64,000 bases of DNA, taken from contig NC_063161.1 in assembly GCF_023159225.1 (NCBI RefSeq), positions 124,224,958-124,288,957 on the forward strand, in the 5' to 3' direction. Below the pieces are notes generated by a model that was not told the origin of the DNA, did no database searches, and saw nothing but the letters and a program-made list of their open reading frames with translations. Made by a program: the position numbers and the translations under genes. Source of the stretch: Perognathus longimembris pacificus. Its lineage: Eukaryota > Chordata > Mammalia > Rodentia > Heteromyidae. Each line of letters opens with the position of its first letter. Positions within the stretch are counted from its first letter, which is position 1. This document shows positions 1 through 10,549 of the stretch, piece after piece.

Positions 1-200
1 AAAAGACAAACAACTACAAAAGCAACACTTGCAAAACTGTTTGATGTAAATGAACTGAACAACTCATGGCGGGGAGGGAAAGGGGGGAATGAGGGACTAG
101 GTAACAAACAGTACAAGAAATGTATCCAATGCCTAATGTATGAAACTGTAACCTCTCTGTAATTCAGTTTGATAATAATAATAATAATATATATATATAT
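1..200 (+). mobile_element. L1 3' end (3' UTR with G-rich tract), truncated by window edge
   Basis: A LINE-1 3' UTR in sense orientation. It shows the G-rich polypurine tract near 69-95, then a stretch ending in gaaactgtaacctctctg and a degenerate A/T-rich tail with ATA repeats. The same text recurs in reverse at 3.3, 7.5, 24.0, 30.2, 39.3 and 61.1 kb and in sense at 49.3 kb, so it is a family 3' end. The 5' part lies outside the window. Confidence 0.8.
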
Positions 201-500
201 AAAGAAATGGGCCAAAAAGAAACTTGCATAATATCTCTACAGCTGCAAAATACAGATTATTCTCAAGTAAATATAGAACTTTCTTCAAAAGATAATATCT
301 CACAGGCTAAGCTACAACAAATTTAAGAACATTGAGATATGTCAAATATACCTTGCAACCACAACTGAATCAAACAAAAAAATTAACAAAGGAAGGGATG
401 CTGAAGGTTTCACAATGCTGTAGACAATAAGCAACACATTCTTTAAAACAGTGAGCCAAATAAGACATCAGTGGAAAATAAAATCGTTTTCTTTCTTCTC

Positions 501-697
501 TTTTTTCTGCCAGTCCTGGAGCTTGAACTCAGGGCCTGACCACTGTTCCTGGCTTCTTTTTGCTCAAGACTAGCACTCTACCTCTTGAGCTACAGCACCA
601 CTTCTGTCTTTTTCTGTTTATGTGGTGCTAAGGAATCAAACACAGGGCTTCATGCATGCTAGGCAAGCACTTTACCACTAAGCCACATTCCCAGCAC
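501..697 (-). mobile_element. IDL-Geo type dimeric SINE
   Basis: Antisense copy. The T-rich tail at 501-508 is followed by the complement of the right monomer (gccagtcctgg...cttgagc), then the complement of the ID-like left monomer ending in cattcccagc. It is moderately diverged from the cleanest copies (22.9 and 53.2 kb). No clear target-site duplication was found. Confidence 0.85.
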
Positions 698-1667
698 TAG
701 TTTTAAAAATAAAAATGGAAGCACAAACTTTGAAAAATTTAGGAGATGCAGTACTGTATGTACTAAGAGAGAAATTTGCCAAGGTAAGAACTTGCATTTT
801 TTTTTAAGATCTCAAATTATAGTTTGTGCTTAGAAGGACCTGAGGCTTCTGTAAAATATGAATTAGAACTAATATATTTAATAAAGTTTCAAGGTAGCGA
901 TTCATCATAAAAATTATTTGTGGTTGTATATACTAATATTGCAATATAAAAGAACCTATGTAAAGAATCTAATATATGACAGCATCAAAATAAGATCATT
1001 GAGAAGCGTCTTTTCTGAGGATACCAAAGTCTTACATACCAAACCTACAAAATGCTGTTGAAATAAATTAAGGAAGACAGAAGTAAATAGCCATAGACTA
1101 GAAGAGCTGGTGCTGTGAGAGAAAAGTGTTGCATTGATATAACATATTTCTATTAAAATCCCCTGGTTGCCAAGAACACAAAATTGGAAATGGATACTCT
1201 TCCACAAATGGCACATAGAAATCTGTCTATCCATGTAGAAAAGTACTAGTAGTCGATTTACCAAATATTAAAATCAGCTCAAAATGAAGTGAAATGTTGA
1301 ATGCTAAGACCTGTAACTATAAAACTTCTATGACACAAAGAGAAAGCCTTATAACATTGGTCTTAGAAAATTATTTTGACTATGACATCAAAAGCAAATC
1401 GGGGGGGAGCAGAAATCATTTTTGGAGTGAAATGGCAATCTATAAGCAGAAAAAATACATTCTTTATAAATAATAAGGGCTTAATACCCCAAAATATGTA
1501 ACAATTCCAAAAAGCAGAAACTAAATAACCTAATTTTAAAAATTGGGTATAGAATCTGAGATATTTTCCAAAAATAGGCGCAAATGGCCAAAGACATGAA
1601 ACATCCCTAATCATCAGGGAATTTCAAGTGAATTCTGTAAGATGTCTGTTGTCCAAAAAATAAAATA
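698..1667. other. No gene; unique AT-rich sequence
   Basis: I see no exon, RNA gene or recognisable repeat. Short antisense frames here (956-1264, 1363-1614) have low-complexity composition and no family motif. Confidence 0.5.
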
Positions 1668-2205
1668 TAAAATTGTCGGGGGCTCCGGACCTCCTTTTCC
1701 CCTATCTCCAGGGGGAAATGCCTGAACCCAAGCTATGAAAGATACTCAGCCCTTCCCCTCCCACCAGCAGAAGGAGTAAGGGGTATCTTTGTGGACTTTG
1801 CTGAGTTGAGGAGAAATGCCGAAATCCCCTTCCCTGTCATCCCCTTCATGTGTCAGATGCAGGAAGGAAATTCTGGGGAGATAGCCTGATGGTTGAACGG
1901 GTCTCACAGGATTTAATTGGGAGGGGGTTTATATAACAATAATGGCGGGAAAGGAGGGGGACTGGCCAAAGGGCCAGTCATAAGCTAAAGACCATGTCCG
2001 TCAAGGTGATGTCATGAACTTCCTCTATGGGAGGGGACTACAGCCCCCCAACAGCTGGGTCTCTGTAGAAGTCCCCGCCATGATGGCAGGCACGCGTTCA
2101 CCCCCCAGGGGTAGAGGCTTCTCTTCCAGTTAAAGGCGGAAGAAGAGGGGACTGGCGAAAGCCAGCTGTGCCCTCTTAAAGGCACACCTGTCCCCAACAT
2201 AAAAT
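1668..2205. repeat. 6-bp target-site duplication of the solo LTR
   Basis: taaaat at 1668-1673 and 2200-2205 bounds the LTR exactly at its TG and CA ends. Confidence 0.85.
1674..2199 (-). mobile_element. Solo LTR of a class II (ERVK-like) endogenous retrovirus
   Basis: A 526-bp block, clearly richer in GC than its surroundings. On the minus strand it begins TGTTGGGGAC and ends GGAGCCCCCGACA, the TG...CA termini of an LTR. A perfect 6-bp direct repeat, taaaat, flanks it at 1668-1673 and 2200-2205. Six bases is the usual class II duplication size. A minus-strand TATATAAA lies at 1928-1935, with ATTAAA about 15 bp downstream as a possible polyadenylation signal. No internal viral sequence adjoins it, so the provirus was probably lost by LTR-LTR recombination. 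The family name is not known to me. Confidence 0.8.
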
Positions 2206-3263
2206 AATTTTGAAAAACAGGCAAGAACAAGTATTTGTAAATCTGTGAGAAATTGGAATTCTCATTCCTACTGTAAGTAGGAATGTAAAATCACACAATC
2301 CCTGTGAAAAACCATATTGAGGGTACACACAAAAGCTAAAAACATGATGATGATACATTACAGTATTTACCCAAAAGAATTCAAATTATGATCTGAAGAT
2401 ATTTACATTTCCATGTTCTTTACAGTATTTTCAATTGCCAATATGTGACTAAAAACTTGTATTTCCATTGATTGGTGAAGGAATTAGGAAACTAAAAAAC
2501 AACCTTTATCTGTGTAAAATAAGTTAAAAAAATACACATCTACCTTAGGAATTGGAAAAGATTAATATAAGTGAAAAAAAAGAAAGAAAAAAACAACAAC
2601 ATTGAAGCCATAATGAATGGTAGACCTGAGAAAATCCAATAAAGGCTCTAAAAAAGATTGTAACTAAATGAAAGATGTGATTTAATATGACTAGCCTAAA
2701 AATAGCCACATTATAGACAAGAGACAGAAATGTGAGAAGGGTACCAGTGAAAGTATTTTGGCATCAATCTTAGGAAAGAATGGAAGGAATGATGGACCTG
2801 AGAGATGTTTCAAAAGCAATATGAACAAGCTTAATGGTTAAGCTAATGCAGAGTGAGAAATATATGAAGAAAAGATGGTTGTGTGTCAAGTCAAAGTGAA
2901 AGAATGACAAGTTAATTGAAAAAACAATGAGGGTGACAAAGTGTGATTTATTTTGACAAACAAATAATGGCTAAAGCTGGTAGCACTGCCAAGAGTGGAC
3001 TGGGAGTGAAAGAATGGGGATTTTTAGCTCCCTTTCCACATTTCTCTCTGCAAAGTCAATTGCACATCTAAGTAAGTCATATGTTTGGTGTTTAAATGCA
3101 GTGACAAATTTCTTCCCTTTCATATTCTATCAGCTATTTCCCTGTGAGCCACATACAGAGATACTAGAGAGTCATCTCTGTTCTAATTTCAAAAGATGGA
3201 TGCCCAACAAGATGATTAAGGATCCCAAAAATGAATCTCCAAGAACAGTGTTGTAGCAGACAT
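2206..3263. other. No gene; unique AT-rich sequence
   Basis: There are A-rich stretches (about 2570-2600) but no recognisable element or exon. Confidence 0.5.
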
Positions 3264-3276
3264 TCTATGCTTACTT

Positions 3277-3547
3277 CTTTTTTTCATTTCTTTATTGTCA
3301 AAGTGATGTACAGAGAGGTTACAGTTTCATACTCAAGGCAATGCATACATTTCTTCTCCAACATTTTACTTCCTCCCTCATTTCACCCCTCCTCACCTTC
3401 CTCCCTTCCCCATCCCCTCTCCTTGCCCTGCATGAGTTGTACAGTTGGTTTACACCATATGGTTTTGTAAGTATTGCTGTTGCATTGGTTTGTCTTTTTA
3501 TCCTTTATCTCTCAAATTTGGTATTTCCTTTCCCTTCCCTAGTTCCA

Positions 3548-3614
<67 letters not shown>

Positions 3615-3893
3615 AGCATGGGTACCAAAATCAGTTAGAGTGATATCAGGGGTAAAACCACAGAAAATAAAGACAAAAGGAAAAGGCATAATTTCCCATG
3701 GTATGTTGAAAATAACAACAATGATAAACTACCTGGTTCCATAACTTAAGTTTGTTTCACTTAGCATCATCTTGTGTGTTCATATGGACATACCTATTGA
3801 GCTATTGTGATCTTCTGCTAGGATTATGGTGTTGGCAAAACTAGTTCTATACCAATAACAAACTAAAGCTAGATACTTATAAATCTATGCTTA
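3277..3893 (-). mobile_element. 5'-truncated L1, antisense, with internal (TA)n
   Basis: Antisense L1 3' end: tttattgtcaaagtgatgt, then the complement of the G-rich tract, then sequence running to just past the ORF2 stop region (cacttagcatcatcttgtg...). A perfect 13-bp target-site duplication, tctatgcttactt, lies at 3264-3276 and 3894-3906. This defines a single insertion of about 617 bp. A long TA dinucleotide run (about 3549-3610) sits inside the 3' UTR where sister copies have only a short atatata. Confidence 0.9.
3549..3610. repeat. (TA)n microsatellite inside L1
   Basis: About 30 uninterrupted TA units. The frames that read IYIYIY across it are an artefact of the repeat. Confidence 0.95.
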
Positions 3894-3906
3894 CTTTTAC
3901 CTGCTA

Positions 3907-5499
3907 TGTCTCACAAAGGCTTTTATTCCTCCTCTGCTTCCCATCCTTCCTGGCAATGTCCAGGTACCTGGTGCACGTGAGATCTAAAACATGAGAGATC
4001 ATTTCACATGGACAGCAGCAACTGATATTCAGGAGATACCTTAGTAGTTTTAGTTAAAACTTATTGTCATATTCACATGTCTCCCCTGATGAGTGAAACT
4101 ATCTTAAGAATTATTGTAACTTTAAAAAAATATCATCTTTTATGATGATCACAATTATTTATTCAGCAATTACCTACTGGAGGTTATAGTTGGCACATAA
4201 AGTACTAAACCCTGAGAGCACTATCGTAAAGTGAACATTATTACTCTCACTATACCAATGAGAAAATTGAGTTACTGAGATAACAAGAATGGAATGAGAA
4301 CATCTTTGTCTGCTGCTGTAAACCTATAGCTGATATCTTCCCACCGAATTGTGACTCATCTGCCACTCAAATATTAGATAGAAAATAGACTCATGGAGCA
4401 TAATTCATGGTTGCCATTCAAAACAATCCTAAATTCCAGTGTTCTTTTCACTCAATTATTACCAATACTTCAAGATATATTGCTTTATGTTTCTGCCATT
4501 CACAAAAGATGTCATTTTATAATGCATCAACATTTCTAGATTTTTTTTCAACAAAATACCCAAATTACAATTTCTTTGTGATTCATTCTCATCATTGTCA
4601 ACACATAAACGGTGAAAACTGTGAGAGTTTTGCTTTACATATCTTCTGAAGCGCTTTGTATTTTCTGTCTCTGTTGACATCTGTCTTTCCCTTTTACTCT
4701 CAGTTGTATTTGAGATCATTTCTAATCTGCTGCTGTATTTTGATAAAGGATTGTGAGAACTTGGTGACAGCTTAAGGGTGTTTTTAATCTTCCATGAAAT
4801 AAACCATTTGGACTTAGTTGCAGATCACAACTGCTTAAAGGGCCTTTTCACTTGTGGGTAAGTTCACAAGTCAGTACTTCAGGTGAATTTAAATTCTAAG
4901 GAGCTTGTGCCCCAACTAGAGAAAAAGTATAGATTAAAAACAAAAAAAAATAAACAAAACCAAAAACAACCAAGGGTAGACCATCTAAAAGCTAAGGACT
5001 TGTATTACAAACAATTCAACTTACAAGAAATTGTAATAAATTCTTCATCCCATGCTGTGAGTCTCTAAAATAGATGTTGAAACCAAACGGATGATGGCCA
5101 TTTGGGAAAGTAGTACAGTCAGCTTAAGAGGAAGGAAAGTCAGATGTATTTGAAGCACTACAATATTGGGTAGCTATACTTCTATTTTAAAGGCAAAATC
5201 CAGAAAACAAGTACGAATATGTTTCTCCTGAAATCACAGCATAATAAAATCTGACAGAATTGAGAGGAGCTTAAGTCTAAACACTGAGAACTTCGTGCCT
5301 CTATAGTGGTTGATGGACACTGCACTTTTCAAGCGCTTACCCAAGGTTGTTCCAGAAAGTGCTAGGGAACAAAGAGAAATCTATCCCATAAACTCCCCAG
5401 AGATAGAAGGACTGTCACATAGTTGAAGTAGTCTGAGTTTGATGGTTTGGAAGAGGAAAGAGGGAAGATAAATAAAAATCAAGGTGAAATCCTTCCATG
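3907..5499. other. No gene; possible antisense MIR near 4195-4295
   Basis: Mostly unique sequence. Around 4230-4290, 'attactctcactataccaatgagaaa' style text resembles the reverse complement of the MIR core (a fraction of it only). Nothing else is recognised. Confidence 0.4.
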
Positions 5500-5668
5500 T
5501 TACTGGAGAGCCCAGTGGGAGAGGGGCAGTGGGGGAGGGGAGAGTAATGAGAGAGAATGCTGAAAGTGGTGACATTGATCAAGATGCATTCTATTCATTG
5601 ACTGTTTCCTTAAATGACAAGCCTAACTTAGCACAACTATGTAAGGATAATAATAATAATTTACAATA
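5500..5668 (+). mobile_element. Diverged rodent L1 3' UTR (G-rich family 2)
   Basis: A G-rich tract (gtgggagaggggcagtgggg) is followed by agagagaatgctgaaagtgg and a gatcaagatgcatt motif, then a tail with TAA repeats. Matching copies lie at 14.4, 17.1 and 32.3 kb and in reverse at 26.6 kb. It resembles the 3' ends of older rodent L1 (Lx-like) and differs from the gtacagagaggttacag family. Confidence 0.6.
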
Positions 5669-5669
5669 A

Positions 5670-6913
5670 CCGAATTAAGAACTGAACCTTTAAAACATCC
5701 AGCTTTCCTCCCTCAGTGGGACTGGATCTAGGTTAAACTGAGCTCATCAACTGGATGGGAAAGAAATATCTGCATTTAACTCTGTAGTGACACAAAATTT
5801 TAAGGTGTTAATAATCTCAGTTTGAGACAATATCAACTAAAAGCAAATGAACTCAAATTTTAGCCTCTGTATCTTATTTCCTCTATTGGACCAGACAACT
5901 TTTAGCATTTCTCTTCCTTGGATAATTTAGCTTAATAAATATTTCCTATTTAATTAATACTAATACTAATTCATAGATAATGAGGAGGTGCTAAGAAGGG
6001 CAGATGAATAGATAAATAACACAGACAATTTGGGAATGTCCTTTGAGTTGCTAGAAAAGCAAACTCCAGTTGGTTCTTGATTAGAAATAAACTTTGGATT
6101 TATTTCTCAAGTGCTACTACTATTCTAGAAAATGGATGATAGTTTTCCTTTATGTTTTTCTACTGTGTATAGCACATAGCAAGTTATATGTACCAAAGGC
6201 AATGCATTTGCAGAAGAGAACAGTTATAACATCAGAAAGAACTATGTCTTCTTTTTGTTGTTCAAAAAAGACATCACATTTCATTATAATTGTGGAGTAT
6301 TTTCAGTGAGCTATTTATAATCAATGGCTAACTTAAAGTAAATGTCTTCACAATGGATGTTGCTATGTTGTTTAAAAATATACTATAAATCCTTTGTGAG
6401 ACACTTCTACTTCACATTAATGTGGTCTATATATAGTGTATTCCTAAATAGGGTTATTTTTTAGTAAAGTTCTTACCATGTAAAAGGACTTTCAAAGTAA
6501 AATAATTGTCAGAACTTGTGGAATCTAGGTAGGAATTTTATATTTTTGAAAAGAATCCCTGTATAGCTTCAGTGAATAGCTCCACACCTCCTTTAAAGAT
6601 TTACCTATAGAACCATACTTGCAAAATGTTCCTTTAGTGCGAAGGTATGCTACTGATTATTCTGAAAGCCAGAAAAAGATAATTACCCTCTCCACAAAGA
6701 AGGGTGTCATGAGTAACAAGATACCTCAAAATTAGTGCTCATAGTTTCATGTGAAGTAAGGATTCTAAGCACTTTATGAATCAGAGACTCAATTAGATGT
6801 AATGAACACTACAGAAAGCTGTGAGCTGAAATAAGATTCTGGAGGGTACAGAGTGCTGGAAGATACTATAATTAGACCAGCCAGAATATTTCTACCCATA
6901 GTCATTTCATTAA
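5670..6913. other. No gene; unique AT-rich sequence
   Basis: No recognisable repeat or exon. Confidence 0.5.
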
Positions 6914-6925
6914 GATTCCATAAAG

Positions 6926-7166
6926 GGCCAGGTATCAGAGGCTTATGCCTGTAATCCTTGCTACGTAGGAGGCTAAAATCTGAAGATTGTGGTTCAAAGC
7001 CAGCCCAGGCAGAAAAGTCCAGGAAACTCTTAGCTCCAATTAATCAGCAAAATGTTGAAAGTAGAGCTGTAACTCAAATGGTATAGTGCAAATCTTGAGA
7101 AAAAACAAAAAGCTAAGCATGATTATTAGGTGCTGACTCCAAGCCACTGGGTACAGGGGGTGGGGG
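6926..7166 (+). mobile_element. Composite SINE: 7SL/B1-like head, Geo-like tail
   Basis: It begins gggccaggtatcagaggctt then atgcctgtaatcc, the internal A-box region of 7SL-derived SINEs, followed by ggttcaaagccagcccaggc. The right part (about 7063-7110) is a degenerate version of the right monomer of the dimeric SINE (gagctgtaactcaaatggta). A perfect 12-bp duplication, gattccataaag, at 6914-6925 and 7167-7178 shows that head and tail were inserted as one unit. Confidence 0.75.
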
Positions 7167-7489
7167 GATTCCATAAAGACCTCAGTACACAGTATAGGAG
7201 GGGATTTCTGGTGGTGTTTAATTAAACACTGAACTCCACCTGCTTTAGGAAGTTCTGTAACTCACCACAAAGTATAAATCAAATCCACTCATTTAATACC
7301 CTCCAAAATAAAACTCCATATTCTTCAAAGATGAGAAAACCTATAGCTGTAACACTATAGCACCCATAATGTCCAATATTCTTTTCTTTTTTCTGGTACC
7401 AAGGCTTGAATTCAGGCCTTTGTGCTCTTGCTTAGCATTTGTGATCATGTGGATACTCTACAATTTGAACCATAAAATACCCATTTTTA

Positions 7490-7925
7490 TTTTTTTTATT
7501 TTTCATCCTGTCTTTTGTTTAAATTTATCGTCAAAGTGATGTACAGAGAGGTTACAGTTTCATAGGTTAGGCCTTGGGTACATTTCTTGTACTGTTTGTT
7601 ACCTCCTCCCTCATTCCCTCCTTCCCCCTCCACCTTTCCCTCTCCCCCCATGAGTTGTTCAGTTGGTTTACACCAAATGGTTTTGTAAGTATTGCTTTTA
7701 GAGTCGTTTGTCTTTTTATCCTTTGTCTCTCAATTTTGATATTCCCTTTCTCTTCCCTAGTTCTAATACCAATATATACAGTATCCAGGGTACGCAGATG
7801 AGATACAGTGGAAGTGGGGGTACAACCACAGGAAGGGAATACAAGGGAAACAAAACTAAACAAAACAATCAAACAGACAAGAAAAAAAACACAAAACTTT
7901 TAACTATAAAAATGAATAAGAGCAA
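7490..7925 (-). mobile_element. 5'-truncated L1 3' end, antisense
   Basis: The complement of the L1 tail (atcgtcaaagtgatgtacag), the reverse of the G-rich tract, and the segment with 'ccaatatatacagtatccag'. It ends in an A/C-rich stretch near 7850-7920. Short ORFs on both strands here lie inside the L1 UTR. The target-site duplication is not clear. Confidence 0.8.
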
Positions 7926-7930
7926 AAAGT

Positions 7931-8562
7931 AAATACAACAACTAATGTTAAAAACTTCTTTATTTCTTCTTAATTTCTTTGTATAATAACTGATGCATGT
8001 AGGCCTCATTCCTGGCCCAGTCTTTTCCAGGATTTACCTATGTCCTATAGAGGTGAAAGATGGTGGCCTATGCTATGATGGCTGTTAAACTGGTTATAAA
8101 TATATGATAGCAGCATAAAGAGAAAGTAATCAAATATAGAATGCACTTACAGAGGCAGGAAGTAGATGTTTGATGACATCTAACAACCAGAGCATTACCG
8201 TCTTAATAAAAGATAGCCATGAGCAATTATCTTGGTATTGAACTTTACTCTCCGTAGCGATGGTCCAGTGAGCATGTTCACAATCTCAACACTGCATCTG
8301 CAGTAAAAGGCATATAATGGAAATAAAGATATATACAAGAAGGCAAAAATATGTGGAACTGTTTTTATGCAGGCAAGCAAAAGACATAAGCATGTCCAAG
8401 GAGTTAGTGTGAGCATTACATCCACCATCCTCTACTTCTACTGTCTTGTCATGTTACTGAAGCAAATAACACTGGCTGTGTAAAGGATGCTAGGCATGGC
8501 TGGAAAGAGGACACAGCTCTCAGAAACCTAACAGATGAACTGGCAACTTTGGTTGGATATTG

Positions 8563-8613
<51 letters not shown>

Positions 8614-9268
8614 CCCATGATTATAAGGTATGACAGCTGCAGGTATAGCTCTCATCGTTTAGGTATCTTATCTGTATCTGTCTCCCATTTCAGAAGCTTG
8701 GGAAAGATTATCACAACAGTTAAGAAGAATTACTTTATTTCTAAGACTGTAAGTGAAGGGCTAAAGGCATACCCAGATTACCCTAGCTGTGAGACATGAA
8801 GATTTTTCAAGTGTGTGTCAGGGGAAGACCTCAACTCTGAGTTGAAATTACAAAGTCAAGATGCTTAGGGAAAGCAAGCAGCAGTAATTATTACTAAAAA
8901 TGGAGGTCAGAACATTCATGTAAAACATTTTAGTATTTTACAAAATGAAAAGTATGCATATTCTTCCAATGTAATCTTCTAGAAATCACCCTACAGTAAT
9001 ATTAGTATACATATGCACAAGTAAAACATTGTATATTCAAAACAAACATATAACTCGACAGGGTACTCTGAGAGATTCTGGAATTAAACACAATAGTGTG
9101 AGTAATTTCAAAGTCTCTTTTAATTATAGTCTCTAAATGTGCCCAACCTTAGGGAAAGGGGAGAAACAGTAGAAGCAGCAAAGAAATTAACGTAGCTATG
9201 TACATGTGATCATATAAGATGATGCAAAGGAAAATAAACTTCCAGATATGGAAACAAGAGATTTTTCA
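7931..9268. other. No gene; unique sequence with a (TA)n tract at about 8563-8610
   Basis: A TA run of roughly 24 units lies at 8563-8610. The remainder is unique, with no exon-like frame. Confidence 0.6.
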
Positions 9269-9286
9269 CTGTTGTTATTATTTTTA

Positions 9287-9498
9287 TTTATTTTTATTTT
9301 TATTTTTGCCAGTCCTGGGCCTTGGACTCAGGGCCTGAGCACTGTCCCTGGCTTCTTTTTGCTCAAGGCTAGCACTCTGCCACTTGAGCCGCAGCACCAC
9401 TTCTGGCCATTTTCTGTATATGTGGTGCTGGGGAATTGAACCGAGGGCTTCATGTATACGAGGCAAGCGCTCTTGCCACTAGGCCATATCCCCAGCCC
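9287..9498 (-). mobile_element. IDL-Geo SINE, source locus of the chimera at 53 kb
   Basis: Full-length antisense SINE (body 9308-9498) with an (AAAAT)-type tail read on the minus strand. A perfect 18-bp duplication, ctgttgttattattttta, lies at 9269-9286 and 9499-9516. The body and the following flank up to 9561 recur at 53199-53452 with two mismatches in 254 bp. Because both duplication arms are intact here and only one is present at 53 kb, this is the ancestral locus. Confidence 0.95.
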
Positions 9499-9561
9499 CT
9501 GTTGTTATTATTTTTAATGTACTATGTGAAATTATTTCTTTTTCTTTCATTTGTCTTTCCA

Positions 9562-9817
9562 ACAGTTTATCCCCTATTGTCAAACTGGTAAGACAAAAGA
9601 CAAAGGTTCAATCAATGCAACAGCAATACTAACAAGACAATATGTTGGAAATTAACTGTACATCTTGGAGGGTGGGGATGCGGAGGAGATAAAGTGAGAG
9701 AAAAATGAGAAAGGCTGTAACAAGTATTACAAGAACTTTACTCACTACCTTATGTATGTAAATATAATCCCTCTGTACATCACCTTGACAATAAAATTAA
9801 ATTAAAAAAAAAGAAAA
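9562..9817 (+). mobile_element. L1 3' end, sense
   Basis: It runs through gacaaaggttcaatcaatg and a G-rich tract (ggagggtggggatgcggagg) to ctctgtacatcaccttgac, AATAAAA and an A-rich tail. The same tail family is seen in antisense copies elsewhere. The exact 5' truncation point is uncertain. Confidence 0.7.
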
Positions 9818-10186
9818 TGACCACCTAGAAGCAGGCTCTTCAAACAAAAGTAGTAATGCAGCCAGACCAAATAAGAAGAGGAGGAATAGCAGGTTACAAC
9901 TATTGGGAGTGCAGGCATAAACAGAGAGAATGGTCCTGGCATGGGATGTCTAATATATCTCCTGTGGATGTCAAACTAGTGACAAAAGAAACTATCAGTA
10001 GGTCCTAAAGAGGTTCTTTTGTGGTTGGTACGGCTGTCAGTGCCTCTCCAATCATGATACATGAGTGTGATTACAAAAGAATTGACACAGGCCTGTCATA
10101 ACCTTTTGGGTTAATTCTACATAGTGGTAAGGTTCAAAATGACTCCCAGCTCAGTGCTGAAGCCAGGAATACAGCAAGTTGTATTA

Positions 10187-10545
10187 CTTGGCTTTGGCTG
10201 CCATAACAAAATGCCATAGGTTGGATGGCTTAAACAACAGAAATTAATTTTATCAATGGTCTGGAGGATAAAACTATGAACAACGTTCCAGTTGGTTTCA
10301 TTTTCTTATTGATTTGTGGAGAGCTGTCTTCTGACTCTGCCTTCATCACCCTTTCCTTGGTGTGTGTTTGAGCTTGTATGTGCATGTGCATACCCATGCA
10401 TATTCTCTCTCGTACACACAGAGATGAAAAAAGAGGAGCAGAGACAGAGAAAAAGAAAATGAGAAGGAGAAATACTTTTTCTTCTCATAAGATCATTAAC
10501 CATATGCTGGGACTCTATCCTTATGTGCTCATATAATTTCCTTTT
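10187..10545. mobile_element. LTR-type relic (MaLR/MST-like), tentative
   Basis: Starts ggctgccataacaaaatgcc, then ggcttaaacaacagaaatt and a ctggagg motif. This is the familiar edge of an old mammalian LTR-type repeat. A later segment (about 10480-10540) has cttctcataagatc-like text that fits the same consensus. The subfamily and orientation name are not certain. Confidence 0.5.
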
Positions 10546-10549
10546 GAAA

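Noticed and set aside
3341..3744. Frames with long IYIYIY runs
   Set aside because: Translation of the (TA)n microsatellite inside an L1 3' UTR.
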